Source: Roridomyces roridus
Lineage: Eukaryota > Basidiomycota > Agaricomycetes > Agaricales > Mycenaceae
DNA: 64,000 nt
NCBI GenBank assembly: GCA_029378245.1
Contig: JARKIF010000001.1
Span: forward strand, 4,506,464 to 4,570,463
Reading direction: 5' to 3'
In this document: positions 22,651 through 33,943 of the stretch, in pieces
Numbering within the stretch: the stretch's first letter is position 1
Layout of the letters: each line of letters begins with the position of its first letter
Program-made: the position numbers and the translations under genes
Notes under the pieces: generated by a model
The model's input: the letters and a program-made list of their open reading frames with translations, nothing else
The model's database searches: none
What the model was told of the DNA's origin: nothing

Positions 22651-23211
22651 ATGCTCACACTGTCACTCCTCGAGTACACCGTACTCACGACGTTGCTCCT
22701 CCTCTTCATCGCCCCGGTGGTCCTCGCCGCCGCTGGATCCTCCGTAGCCACGACATTTCTGTGGGTCGATGACGAGCTCTTGCACGGATACGCAGTGCTC
22801 TGTTTGCTTCTCGGCGTCGTCGTCTACGTTCCCGTTGGGATCACCACGGTATATCGACGACTCACCGTGAGGCCAGTCCCGGAGGACGTCGAGTCGCATA
22901 GTATCCTCGTCGACATGGAAGTCAAGAAGTCGAGCACAAAAACGTTCCTCAAATCCCTCGGCAGATGCTACCACGCGTTGCTCATCATACTCTACGTTTT
23001 CAACAAGGACGTCGTCTCCACACGGAAATCTGCAGTCGAGAACGCGAGGGACGTGGGGTTCTTCGCGCTGCGGGGTCTGCAGGTAGATTTCTTTCTACTG
23101 ATGGCGGTGGAGGCTTTGGCGCGGTGCAGTGCGTGCTTTGCGCGGTGTGAGATGATCGGAGAGGGGGGATGCAAAGGGGGTTCTTCGACGGAGGCGGAGG
23201 TCATGACTTGA
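22651..23211 (+). CDS. Small membrane protein, unknown
   Basis: An uninterrupted frame of 186 codons from ATG 22651 (MLTLSLLEYTVLTTLLLLF). Two strong hydrophobic helices lie at about residues 8-30 and 49-70. A charged middle section (PVPEDVESHSILVDMEVKK) and a Cys-rich C-terminal part with a weaker third hydrophobic stretch follow. No family is recognised. An earlier in-frame ATG at 22624 is possible. The gene stands alone beside the first segmental-duplication unit and could be the remnant of a longer membrane protein. Confidence 0.4.
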   Translation: MLTLSLLEYTVLTTLLLLFIAPVVLAAAGSSVATTFLWVDDELLHGYAVLCLLLGVVVYVPVGITTVYRRLTVRPVPEDVESHSILVDMEVKKSSTKTFLKSLGRCYHALLIILYVFNKDVVSTRKSAVENARDVGFFALRGLQVDFFLLMAVEALARCSACFARCEMIGEGGCKGGSSTEAEVMT

Positions 23212-23269
23212 ACGGCTTTCAGATCAGCAGCTCGCAGTGAGAAGGAAGATTGGAAAGCAAATGGGGGCA

Positions 23270-23371
23270 GTTAAACTGAAATGCCGTGCAATGTGCGATA
23301 CAAATTGGTGTGGTTGGTATTCGAGCGTTGTTGCATATGACGTTCTGGAAGGAGTTGAAAGCAAAGACGGG
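23270..23371 (+). pseudogene. Copied 3' end of the MFS transporter gene (block A)
   Basis: The frame ending at 23371 reads IQIGVVGIRALLHMTFWKEL.. to a TAG, nearly the same as the C-terminus of the MFS gene at 6901 (VQIGVVGVGALLHMTFWKEL..). Nothing of the remaining gene is present, so only the tail travelled with the duplicated block. Confidence 0.8.
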
Positions 23372-23399
23372 ATAGACGGTACATGGGCTCTATTTGCAC

Positions 23400-24440
23400 C
23401 GTCAGCTCGAATGCAAAATGTTTGTGACCAAGTTGCCGTGTTCGATCCACGCTTGGAAGTTGTGGTTCTTTTTTTTTGTCATCTTCTCTTCTCCTCCCCC
23501 GAATTCTCAAGATCTCAAGTCGAAGATCATTTAAATAAACCTCCACAACTTCGGACAACACTCACTGGCAGTCGCCGGCAAGTCGGTTTTCCAAGTCGCT
23601 GGACCTTGGCTGCCTGGCACCTTCGACGCTGGCAACACCTGAGCGCCCAATACCGACGTTAATTCCTGTCTTGCCAAGATGTTAACCAGAACTTGCGGAT
23701 TCATTCACATTGACGACCGACGACTTGGCTGGGATGGTTCGCATCTTGTTTCGTGGAATCCACTTGTGACTTGCCCTGTTCGATTCAGGCTTGGTTCCCA
23801 GGAACTGACCAGCTCCATGTACTCTTTTTCATGCCAGTTTATTGGACCTAACCTAACCCATTCGCTGTTCCCAACCCACTGGACCTCTGGCAAGATATTT
23901 GAGCGCTCAACTTTGCCCGACCAGGTCCTTGCAGATCAACAATGGAAGCATTGGACTCTTGGATAGTTCACCGCTTGCTTCGTACTCATTAGCTCTTGGG
24001 ACTTGCCCTGTTCGATTCAGGCTGGTTTCCCGTTCATCAACCATGGTGGCGTGTACTCTTTTTCCTGCCAAATTTCTGGATCTTCAGGTGAGGACACCGA
24101 AGTTGAACCTGCCTGCTTTTTTGGCCGCTTTGTCATTAGTATTTCCTCACTTGGCGATTAAGTAGCCATTTTTCATCACCTCTGTAAGTTGGGGAAGGGA
24201 TAATCGCGACATCAACAACCTTGGGGGCACTCAGTACTGAATGCTCATTGCATCCTGGTTCTGCTTCTGAGCTCCAACTGTACAAACCCGACGTTATAAA
24301 GTGCTCCCATAGATGTATCGACCTAGCAATGATCATAAGGACTATCCCATCGACGAGTTGCACAATGTATAGACGGGAACTGCTCTTGGGCTGTGGGACT
24401 TGTCCTGTTCGATTCCGGTTCGGTCCCATATGAAAGACAA
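23400..24440 (+). repeat. SINE-like tRNA-derived repeat block (block A)
   Basis: Four copies of a B-box-like motif in the context CTTGCCCTGTTCGATTCAGG occur near 23,437 (weaker), 23,769, 24,001 and 24,398. The last copy is preceded at the correct spacing by TTGCACAATGTATAGACGGG and GAACTGCTCTTGGGCT, so it resembles a complete tRNA-derived promoter head. The arms do not fold into a standard tRNA. The block matches 6334-6870 (inverted) and 26.5-27.3 kb. Confidence 0.55.
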
Positions 24441-24601
24441 GTCGAGCTTTTTATTGGTGTCATCTACTTCAGTACATTTCCAAGAACCGAAAACGACACG
24501 ATACAACTAAGGATTGTCTGACTTGGGCAGAGGAATGCAACAGCACTGAGTACTGCACCCTCGTATCAGATCGGCTTGCCAGTAAGAAAGGTAATCTGCG
24601 T

Positions 24602-25877
24602 CTACTCAATTCTTGCGTACCAGGGGCGCTTCCGCCAATCTGAACTAAAATCTTTGGATGGAACTTATCAGAAATTGGAAGTATGTACTCAAGAAAGAAC
24701 TGGCTCACCCCAACGGATCGTAGGAGCCCTCGGGTCCAATTCTCCAACTTTCATCTTCAACCGTTCGCTCTCAAACGGAAGAGCGAGGTAAACGATCTCC
24801 AAATTGGGAAAGTCGTTACGAATGGTCGATAGGTTGCCAATCAGCTGTTGCACGTCGGGTTTTCGCAATCTGCGGAGAGTTGGACCTGTAATATTAGAGT
24901 TCGTTCAACCTTTCCGCGTTGTGATGTCTGCTACATACCTCCGAAAACCAATCGAACCGCCTTGAGGTGATGCCTATTTTCTGGGCGTATGGTACGGATG
25001 AACCCAGAACCGGCGTCCACCGAGAGGGGCATGGATATGCTGATCTGGGATGGGCGGAGAAGATGAGGGAGCTCGAAGTTCGTGTACCACCAATGCTAAG
25101 AAGATATCAGCACTTTTGAGCAACGAGATGCGAAAAACCGTCACATACAGTGGTGGAAAATACCTCTATTGTTCCAAGTGCAGGAGCCAGGACCGTTTCG
25201 AAAAAATCACCGGTCCTGTCCCCAGTTTTGAACGCTTTGAGAGAGGATACATCGAATGGACAACTGGGATGCTGCAGCCACAGTCGGGTTTGCTCGGGTT
25301 TCTCATTTGCGGGGTGGAAGGACTCGAGCTTGATTCGTCTCGGAGGCCTCTGTGTTTCACTGGGTACAAAAGCAAACTCGCGGTTGCTCGATGAGTAACA
25401 CGAAAGATGTTTGATGGTCTCAGTGCACCCGTCCCAGATCCTCAGGAAATGCTCCTCCCGGACAAAGTCGCCGTGGACGCTAACCGACAGGAGACACGGG
25501 TTCTGGAGCAATTTCTGTGTCGCGACAGTGTCCGCTTCGCTGGAGATCGAAATGGCGGTGAGAAACAGGGTGGCAAGACGAGGGAATTGGATGTTTGCAA
25601 GCCGTCCCAGATCCGCCGATGAGGGTCGTAGGAGGTAGAGCTTCCTCACGAGTCGGGGGAGGCGAGGTGATTCCTCCAGTATTGGCAACATCAGACTGAG
25701 TAGTCTCTGGGCCTCCACAGATAGGCCCCCGATGTCCGAGAATAGTATAGCCTGTGCCGCATGAGCCCACGAGCTATGCACCAGTGCGGACGCGCAGAGA
25801 TCCTTGGTCGCATCGACGAAGCTCAAGACCTGATCCAAAAGCTCCGGGGTCTCCAGAGGACTTTGCTGGTGATGCAT
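24602..25877 (-). CDS. F-box protein, copy 2 (intact)
   Basis: Four exons, starting MHHQQSPLETPELLDQVLSF. The N-terminal F-box (about residues 7-50, ending ALVHSSWAHAAQAILFSD) should bind Skp1 and place the protein in an SCF ubiquitin ligase. A leucine-rich substrate-binding region follows, with RIWDGCTETIKHLS as its most conserved element. Exon 1 ends ..FSTT at 25149, exon 2 begins HWWYTNFELP at 25095, exon 3 begins after a GTATGTAG..TACAG intron (PTLRRLRKPDVQQL). The last small exon encodes DFSSDWRKRPWYARIE and a TAG at 24602-24604. All junctions keep frame. It is the best reference copy of this subfamily in the window; its target is unknown. It sits at the end of duplicated block A. Confidence 0.85.
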
Positions 25878-26389
25878 GCACTGGGTAGCTCAATAGCGGA
25901 TGCAGGGAAGCTCGGATGCACGTACTTGCCGAAAGCCAGCTGTGATGGTGGTCGTGAAGGGCAAGGGGAAAGCAAGGCAGTGTAAGTACTTACGTGCTGA
26001 TTTGGTGCTGATGCGAATTAACAGATCAACGCCAATGCATGTCTTGTGTGCGCGCAATGAATCTTTCAAGGGGTCTGATCCAGACGCCTGCGCTCGCACT
26101 GAAAATTCAAGCGCTCGGCCAGGCATAAATGTATCAAAATGAGTGATGGCGTGTACAAACAACGATCACCACCGAAACGCCCACTTCCAAATAAGGTAAA
26201 TGAGACTCCAGTACGCTCTGAGCTCGTCACAGGCCCTGTGAGCGCCGCAGATCATGCCAGGTTGCTCATGTGCCCGATACCGACCGCAGCATCAGCCGGG
26301 CTAGCCGAGCGTAGTTATTCCCGTGGCGAGCGACTCAATGGACGACGGTGGAAGGCGGCGGGGATGGAGATGGCGTGGATGAGCTGCCG

Positions 26390-26510
26390 ATCTTGGGTAG
26401 TGCGGGGGTCAGTATCGGGGATGAAGAATTATGTTGGGTGCAGATTGGTGTGGTCGGTGTTGGGGTGTGTATGACGCTATGGATGGAGTTGTGGGCAAGG
26501 CGGGCTAGAC
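26390..26510 (+). pseudogene. Copied 3' end of the MFS transporter gene (block B)
   Basis: Translated text ILGSAGVSIG..VQIGVVGVGVCMTLWMELWA parallels ILGGAGVSMG..VQIGVVGVGALLHMTFWKEL of the MFS gene. It is more diverged than the block A copy and has small length changes. Non-functional fragment. Confidence 0.7.
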
Positions 26511-26569
26511 AGTTACTAGAGCCTAAGTACTTGCGCCGTGCACTCGAATGCGAAACGTTGGCGACTCGC

Positions 26570-27300
26570 AGTTGGTCTGTTCGATTCACGCCTACGGGAG
26601 ATGTTTGTCTTTTTTCTGCTCTGGTCTTCTCTTGCCTAATTCTCCATTATTTAACTTCGGTCACTGCGCGGTATTCTCTGATAATACTTGCCGCTCATTC
26701 AATTTGCCCGTTGAGTGAACGTTTGAACCGTCGAGGACCTCCCGGGACGTCGCTCCGTTCTTCAACTGCTTTCCCAACAGCCGAGATGTTAACCAGAACT
26801 TGCAGATTCATTCACAACCACCGAGGACTTGGAAAGGATCGCTCGCATATTTGCGTCGTGGATTTCACTTGGGACTTGCCCTGTTCGATTCAGGCTTGGC
26901 TGCCATGAATCGACCAGCTGCATGCATTCTTGGATCTTCAGCTGAGGTCATCCAAGTTGAACCTGGCCGACGGCCACTTGTTCTTCGGAACTCGTGTGTA
27001 GCCGTTCTTCGTCACCGCTGCTTTCCGCCGACTCGCAACGTTCGTGAGGGGAGGAAGGAGCTAAGTACTTTTTATCTCGACAACCAAGTTGGCGGGTACT
27101 CAGTACGACAATGCATCCTGGTCAGTCCGATGCCGATGGTCGCCTGGATTTCAACTTCCGAGCTCTCACGTACAACCCCACCGACGCTGCCGAGACCTTT
27201 AGAGTGCCCAATATTGACGGTGGCACAATTCAGACCGCAACCGTTCTTGTGCACACTCCTGTTCGATTCCGGTTTGGGCCCATGCATGTTCATGTTGAAA
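26570..27300 (+). repeat. SINE-like tRNA-derived repeat block (block B)
   Basis: B-box-like GTTCGATTC motifs occur near 26,578, 26,881 and 27,263. The last is preceded by GGTGGCACAATTCAGACCGC, an A-box-like sequence at tRNA-like distance. The same order of pieces occurs in block A and in inverted form at 2.6-2.9 and 6.3-6.9 kb. Confidence 0.55.
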
Positions 27301-27483
27301 GATGATTTTTCTTCTTCCTTTTTGGGTCACCTACCTACTTGACTTAATATGTTTCCTTCCACGAACCGGCAACGATACAAGCACAAGTCAAGATCGTCCG
27401 ACTTGCTCGCAGGAATGAAACAGCACTTGGTCCGGGATTCATGTATTAGAGTCCTACTGGCAACAGGACAAATTGATCTGCGT

Positions 27484-28739
27484 CTACTCAATTCTTGCGT
27501 GCCAAGGCCGCTTCCACCAGTCTGGGCTAAAGTCTTTGTAACCAGTCAGAACGAGGAAGTATTTGTAAAGAAGAACTGGCGCACCCCAACGGATTGTAGG
27601 AGCCCTCGGACCCAACAACTCCTCAACTGCAACCTTCACCCGTTCACCCTCGAACGGAAGAGCTAGTGAAACGATTTTCAAGTTGGGAAAGTCGTTGCGG
27701 ATCGTAGAAAGATTGTCGACCAATGCTTGCACGTCGTCCTTTCGCAATATGCGGAGAGTTGGACCTGTAGAATTGGAATTAGTTCAACCTTTTCGGGTTG
27801 CCACGCTTGCTACATACTTCCGAGAACGAATCGCACCGCTTTGAGGTATTGTCTATTTTCTGGGCGTATGGTTCGGAGGAGTTCAAAGGCCGCTTCCATG
27901 GAGAGAGGCATGGATATAGTGAGCTGCGATGTACGGTGAAGATGGGGCAGCTCGCGGTTCGTGTACCACCAATTCTAGGAGTATATGAGTGCCTTTGAAA
28001 GAGGCGCAAAACCGTCACGTACAGCGGTGGAGAATACCTCGATTGTTTCAAGTGCGGGAGCCAGGACGGTTCCGAAAAGATCCCCAGTCGTCTCCCCAGT
28101 CTGTAACGCCTTGAGTGACGAGACATCGAATGGGCAGCTGGGATGCTGCAGCCATAGTCGAGTTTGTTCAGGATTCCGATGCGGGGCGTTGAAGGACTCG
28201 AGCTTGATGCGTCTTGGAGGCGTCTGTGGCTCGATGGGTAGGAAAGCAAACTCGCGGTTGCCCGATGAGTAAGAAAGATGCTTGATGGTTTCACTACATC
28301 CGTCCCAAATCCTCAGAAAATGCTCCTCCAGGACAAAAGCGCCGTGGACGCTGACCGACAGAAGGGACGGGTTTTGGAGCAATTTCTGTACCGAGACGAC
28401 GCCCGCCTCGGCGTAGACCGAGATGTTGTCAATACACAAGGTGGTCAGACGAGGGAATGCAATATTTCCAAGTCGTTCCAGATGCTCCTTTGAGAGTTGT
28501 ACGAGGTCCAACTTTATCACGAGTCGGGCGAAGCGAGGCGATACCTCCAGTATCGGCAACAGCAGACTGAGTAGCCTCTGTACCTCCCCAAATAAGCCCC
28601 CAATTTCGGAAAATAGTGTAGCCTGTGCCGGATGAGCCCACGAGCTATGGACAAGTGCGGACGCGCAGAGATCCTTGGCCGTATCCACGAAGCTCAATAT
28701 CCGATCCAGAAGCTCCGAGGTCTCCAGTGGACTATGCAT
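27484..28739 (-). CDS. F-box protein, copy 3 (intact)
   Basis: Four exons with the same intron positions as copy 2. The protein starts MHSPLETSELLDRILSFVDT; an in-frame upstream ATG (28787) lies inside what looks like the conserved 5' UTR intron, so I prefer 28739. F-box (ALVHSSWAHPAQATLFSEI), LRR-like middle part, RIWDGCSETIKHLSYSS and a last exon DFSPDWWKRPWHARIE with TAG at 27484-27486. No stop or frameshift was found. It has diverged from copy 2 mainly in the LRR-like part (residues 60-110), where target binding is expected. It lies at the end of block B. Function inferred from the F-box family only. Confidence 0.85.
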
Positions 28740-29149
28740 GCACCGCTGAGGTAGCTCAATGACGGATAACAGGAAGCTTGGATGCACTCACTTACCGAAA
28801 CCCGGATGTGATGGTGGTGGAAAGGAAGGCGATAACAAAGATAAGTAGCCTAACGGCGATGCAAATCAACGAACTGAATTGCTGATGCATGATGCACGCC
28901 TTGTGTTCCCACTGTATTTTCTTCGGTACGCTCGAACTGAAACTGTCGAGCCAAGCGTAGTATGTATCAAAACTACACATGAAATCTATCGCGTGCCGAG
29001 TCCCGGCCGGACTACAAACAAGGAGCAACAGATAAACGCCCACTTCCAAATAAGGCAAATAGCCAAGGAAGAGTCGATTGTTGGTAAGATAGACGAGGGT
29101 ACAGCGCGCTGAGCTCGTCAGAGGCGCGCTAAGCGTCATGATCGCAGCG

Positions 29150-30546
29150 ACTTCTCCCCGGCGCCCGTGTCCGCTCACGACCTCGCCACCGACTCCAGCT
29201 AATCGGACACACTCCGGGGAGGATAACTTCAGGTACATGGGTGGGAGAGGGATAGAAGGGCTGCGGGGAGCGACGTGTGAGTTGCGAAAAGCACGGTTCA
29301 TGGTGCACTTGGCACACACAGGGACGGCGCAGGCTGGGCATCCAGGGCAGGTAAGCAGGAGGAGGGCCGACCGAGGCCAGTCACTTCCGTAGCGCATTGG
29401 ACAATGAATCCTGTGCCACCCTAAAGGACAACGAAGGGGGCACCTTCAACGGCCGTCATGCACCATGCTGGAAATGCGATGTCTCCACGCAAGCCTGTGG
29501 ATTGCTGAGCGCCGAAGAGGCCTGGGGACCGAGGAAGGGGTGAACTTTCGACTGCGTCACAAGGCGATGGGGGAGGTCTTTACGTAGCGGCCACAGACAA
29601 GCCCAGCGACGATGTCCTGCACATTCCGTATCACCGAGGGTTAAGTGGAGGAGATGTGAGTGAGCGTCTGCGAGAGCTGGCTGTCTGAGCGATGACCAGG
29701 GACAGAGCCAGGGCTAGCTCGAGCCACGCTCTCAAAGGAGACAAGGCGGGGGCGCCAGCAGATTCCCTCTCAGTCCACGACGTCTTCGTCGGCGAGCACA
29801 AAGATCAAAGATCGATGCCACGTCACAGCGAGCACGACTGCAAGAGACGAGCTGGAGCCTTGAAGTTGTCCGACGGCGGCCAGAATGTGGGCGTCACGAC
29901 GCGAGAAGGGCGAGGACGGGAGCGTCGGCTGGATGCACATGGATAAGGGGACAGCAAGGCATGGGCAGCTGCAGAGGCGTGGAGCTGAGATAGCCCTCCG
30001 TTCGCCGGCGTGCGATGTGGGAATCCGAGGTAGCAGAGCCAGAGTCGCGAATGGGACCTTCCGGGCGAATACGTCTCGTCTTTCTGGCCGGTCAGATCTC
30101 AAAGTGGTGGAAAAAGACATGGGCACGAAGCACTTTGTCGGCCCACATTCACGTCCAGCAGGGAGATGAGTCGTTGGAAAAAGCGGAGCTCGTGAGGGCC
30201 AGCCCTGAAGGGAAGTATTGTCAGGAGGGGAGGGAGCTTGGGCATCCGCCACACGCACCGAGAAAGTCCAAGTCCGTCATCGATCATCGTCCGACCCGAG
30301 TCTTAGCCCTCCTTCTAGATGATATGTTGCTCGCTGGACGAAGTCTTCGTGACCGGCGTTCGATGGGAAAGAACAAGTGGCGGGTGGAAATCGTGCCATG
30401 GTCGAAGACAAAAGAGCGTGGTAAACAATTGATCGACCAGCTCTGTCTCCGACCATCATCTCATCTCGCCGGGCGCGACCTGCAGGTGGTACTTACTGCG
30501 ACTCACTTGAGCTACTCAGGATGCTTATACACTGTGCCAGTATCGC
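29150..30546. other. Intergenic region with no supported gene
   Basis: Block B similarity ends near 29.15 kb. Beyond that, open frames on both strands (up to 200 codons) have no domain, and the longest plus-strand frame runs into the next F-box gene in another frame. It probably contains the promoter of the F-box gene at 30547. Confidence 0.4.
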
Positions 30547-31735
30547 ATGTCGTCAAACCCCCTCGAAATTGCCGAGCTCGTGGACCTCATCTTGGGCTTT
30601 GTCGGTACCGCCAGGGACCTCCAGGCATCCGCACGAGTCAATCGCGTGTGGTGTCGCTCGTCTCAAGCTCACTTGTTCCGCGACCTCAAGCTCCCTGACC
30701 ATCGTCCACCCAGTCAGATTCTTCGATTGTTGCAGACATTACAGCAATCCGGACATCTCGCCCACTTGATTCACAAGCTCGATCTCTTTAATATCCAGGC
30801 ACCTCTGGAATCCCTGGGAAAACTTTCGTTCCCGAGTTTGACCTCCCTTTCCGTTTACGACAGCAGTCAATTCTGCAATGAACCCGTCCTCCGTGCGATC
30901 AACCGATTTGTCGCGAACCCCGCTCTTCGCACGGTCCGCATTTTCTGCACCTTCCGCAACGAGGCAGACACCGCACGGATATGGCACGGGTGCTCTGAGA
31001 ACATCAGGCATCTTTCGTATAGCTTCAACCTGTTAGATCAAACCGGCGAAGCTGTCTTCCGGGAGGGAGGCGCACGGAAACGAATTACATTGGACTCCTT
31101 CAGCGGGCGGGCCAATACCGTGGCAGAGATACTGCGCTGGCTTCAGGACGCCAGTTGTCCGTTTGATCTTTCGGATCTCAAAGCACTCCAGTTGAATGAA
31201 CCCATCGACACGTTGGTCAACGATATCTATGGCCCGGTCTATGGCAATATACAAATCTTTTCGACCGATCCTGTGTGTTAGCTTTCAATCTGGAAGATGA
31301 CCTCGAGTCTGACCCATTTAGGATATGCTCGACCTTTCCCCCTTCCGACTCTTCCAACTGGAGATGGCCATGGAGTCCCCCTCCACCCAGGGCTTCCTTC
31401 TGCTTCGTACTATACGCCCCGAGAATCGCCATCATCTCCGTACTCTCGTTCTCCGCATATTTGATCTAAGCACCGAGGGCGCACAAGAAATGGCAGGTCG
31501 ACTTGCAGAGCTCAGTCGCGACTTTCCCAGCTTGACGTTGGTGCACATTACCGCATTCTCTGTCTCTGACGACGTAGAGATGCACCCAAACGAATATTTT
31601 CGATCCCCAGACCCGAGCATCACGATACGCTGGCGTGCGTAACTCTTCTCGATATCGATATACAATTCACGGCTGACTTGGCTGGTAGATTTCCAGGCGG
31701 CTGATTTTGGGCCGTGGTATAACAAGATCGTATGA
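30547..31735 (+). CDS. F-box protein, copy 4 (intact, divergent subfamily member)
   Basis: Three exons. Exon 1 starts MSSNPLEIAELVDLILGFVG and carries the F-box (ARVNRVWCRSSQAHLFRDL) and LRR-like part with RIWHGCSENIRHLSYS. After a GTGTGTTAG..CATTTAG intron, exon 2 reads DMLDLSPFRLFQLEMAMESP.. and includes LLRTIRPENRHHLRTL, the motif shared with copies 2 and 3. After a GTGCGTAAC..GGTAG intron, exon 3 ends FQAADFGPWYNKIV with TGA at 31733-31735. All frames agree. It is clearly related to copies 1-3 but older, and it is not part of the tandem block. Confidence 0.85.
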
Positions 31736-31892
31736 GCTTGGGGCTTTTGTATTTTGCGGAAACAATATATCAACCGATGGCGATGCGACTGCTGGGATTC
31801 TCGACTGCTAGGATTCTCGGTTCCAGTATCGCTTGCCTTTTGCCTTGCCGCAGACCAAGGATGGCTTTACAACAGCTTACATGTATACCCCC

Positions 31893-32263
31893 ATCTCACT
31901 GCGTTCAGAGGTCTTGTCGGCAACTTGGCTCTGACATGGCCGATGCGTGGCCGACATTAGCCGAGCCATGGGAACAGTGCTGCGGACATCAAACATGCAC
32001 AGCATTGCCGACATGGGCCGACTCAATGCCTGACAGCTGGACCTCGGGAGCAAAAACACTTCCCACGTCAGCTGTTGCCAACGATTTCAGAAGATTTTTG
32101 GCTCCTCGGGGTCGCCCCTACTCCCTCTTGCCCTTGTGCTACATAAAAGATGTGCTAACATGCATTAGCCAAGGCTAAAGACAGGCCGACATCATGTGGC
32201 TCGACACATGTTGGGCAAGCCTGCGCCGACATGTGCCGACAAGACCTCTGAACGCAGTGAGAT
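31893..32263. mobile_element. 371-bp inverted-repeat element (MITE)
   Basis: The ends form a perfect inverted repeat of about 28-30 bp (outer part ATCTCACTGCGTTCAGAGGT). Inside, GCCGACA or its complement occurs at least six times, mostly near the ends, as expected for subterminal transposase-binding sites. CACTG directly inside the first bases and the motif-rich ends suggest a CACTA-type element, but I could not find a convincing target duplication, so the superfamily is open. No coding capacity. Confidence 0.7.
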
Positions 32264-32506
32264 CTGTTAGTTGGCTGACCTTTGCTTTTCAAAACGAAAT
32301 GAGGCGCGTTTCGACTCTCGAGACGTGGTATGCAAACATTATCCAAGGGTGCGCAATACACGACGAAATCAACAAATATGTATAAGTACTGCAGGATACT
32401 CTACGTTTCAATTCAATAATGAAACTAAATAAGACGGGCGGTCAAGCCGGTCAAGTTTCACTAGCAAGACGCGTGTGAGGGCTTGAACCAATTTCAACTA
32501 TGTCGA

Positions 32507-33333
32507 TCAACTCACGATGGAACACATCCAATGCGCTTCAGACTGCGCCTCCTCCTGTTCTTCCCCTTGCTCCTGCTCTCCATCAACTTCCATCGCGGGA
32601 ATGGCGAACCTCAACCGCCGGAGCAACTCCACCTCCACCTCCGCGGGCTCTTGCTCATCTTCAAAGCCCGAGACCGAATCCGTGGCAGTAGATCCAGACT
32701 CGGCCAAAAGCGAGACAACTTCGACCTCCTCCGCCTCACCCCTAGGCTCAACGATCCGAAAGACACGCGTCACCCGCCGGGGCCGTTGAGGTTTCGCGAG
32801 CCGCAAGGCTTGAAGTAGTTTGTCCACCGAGTTTGGAAGCTCCATGGATGGGTATTGGAATTCTGCGAAGATAGTTAGTCCACGGTTGCAATCGAATTCG
32901 ACGACGCACGAATGATCTTCAAATCCCCAACTTTATCGTGATGACTCGTCGGCGTCAAGGTGGGAAAGTCGAACCCGAGGACCGAGTCAACGGGGAGGAA
33001 TGTGGAGGAGCTCGAAGTGGAACTGGTCGAGCCATCTGTCGTGGCTCTGCGCTTGAGGGCAGGCCGCAGAGGAGACGTCTCGGGTCTTGAGCTTGCAACC
33101 CCACTAGGCGTGTCGACCGAATCCTTTCCAAGCGAGCTCTGCTGCGCCGGCTGGGGCTGCGCGTGCGTCATGGCGGCAGGAGCTGTCGTACTCCGCGTGT
33201 TAGGCGGGCGAGGACCTGGGCGTATCCTTCGTCTGCCGGCAAGGTTGGGTGTCCGGACGAAAGACATCTGGCGCAGAGTAGGTCGCTGGGGTATGGTTGG
33301 ACGAGGAGAGGGAGAGCTCTCCCTTTTATACAC
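32507..33333 (-). CDS. Uncharacterised low-complexity protein
   Basis: Two exons (33333-32910 and 32862-32507), joined across a 47-bp intron with GTGCGT donor, CTAAC branch point and CGCAG acceptor. The protein of about 260 residues begins MYKRESSPSPRPTIPQRPTL; MSFVRTPNLAGRRRIRPG is a plausible later start. The N-terminal half is disordered and basic with Ser/Thr/Pro; a short, more conserved-looking helix (MELPNSVDKLLQALRLAKPQ) is followed by an acidic C-terminus. No domain recognised. The acidic tail and basic head are compatible with a nuclear or regulatory protein, but that is only a guess. Confidence 0.6.
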
Positions 33334-33943
33334 TGCGACTCTGTGGAATAAGACTGCGGAAGCTTGAGCAAAATTGAAAGCTCAGCAGGAGCCGAGAGCC
33401 GATCGAGGGCGCGGAGTGAGGATGGGTGTTTCATCCCTGTGCCGCCGCTTCCAGCATGCATTTCGTCAGGTGTTGCCAACCAGCAGAGGTTGCGCTACAG
33501 AATCCTTTGTGAAAGAAGGGTTTTGCAGATGAGCAGGAGTCGACAACACGGTCAGCAGTAAAGTACCGATGAAATCCAAAGAATCCTCTTTCTGCGATGA
33601 TCCGTATCAGCACGTTCGGCGCGTTTTCTTCGCTGAACATGGGTCAAGCGCAGTCCATCAAAAACGTTTACCACGCCAGGGCTGGTCCGATCGTTCTTGA
33701 AATATCGATACATTAATGTCACCCGACGGGCAAGGTGGTGGCACACGACCACTCGATCGAGCCGTAGGTCGAGACGAAGCTGCAGAAGACCAACAGAAAA
33801 TGGGCTCAACTGGACGACCGTACAAAAGCTCGAGCTCGGCCCAGAAATCGGGAGTTGCTCGCATTAATTTCCCCTCATTTCGGCTGCGCATGTAGGATGA
33901 CTCTAGGCATTTCGTTTCGTCAACAAGCGAAAGTGTACAAGTA
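33334..33943. other. Intergenic, no gene seen
   Basis: Promoter of the unknown protein gene (minus strand) and 3' region of the hydrolase pseudogene. Short open frames only, none supportable. Confidence 0.4.

Noticed and set aside
28792..29397. 201-codon minus-strand frame as a membrane protein
   Set aside because: It overlaps the duplicated F-box 5' flank, which is non-coding in the other block, and the frame is not conserved between blocks A and B.
30015..30698. 227-codon frame upstream of and overlapping F-box copy 4
   Set aside because: It overlaps the well supported F-box exon in another frame and has no recognisable content.
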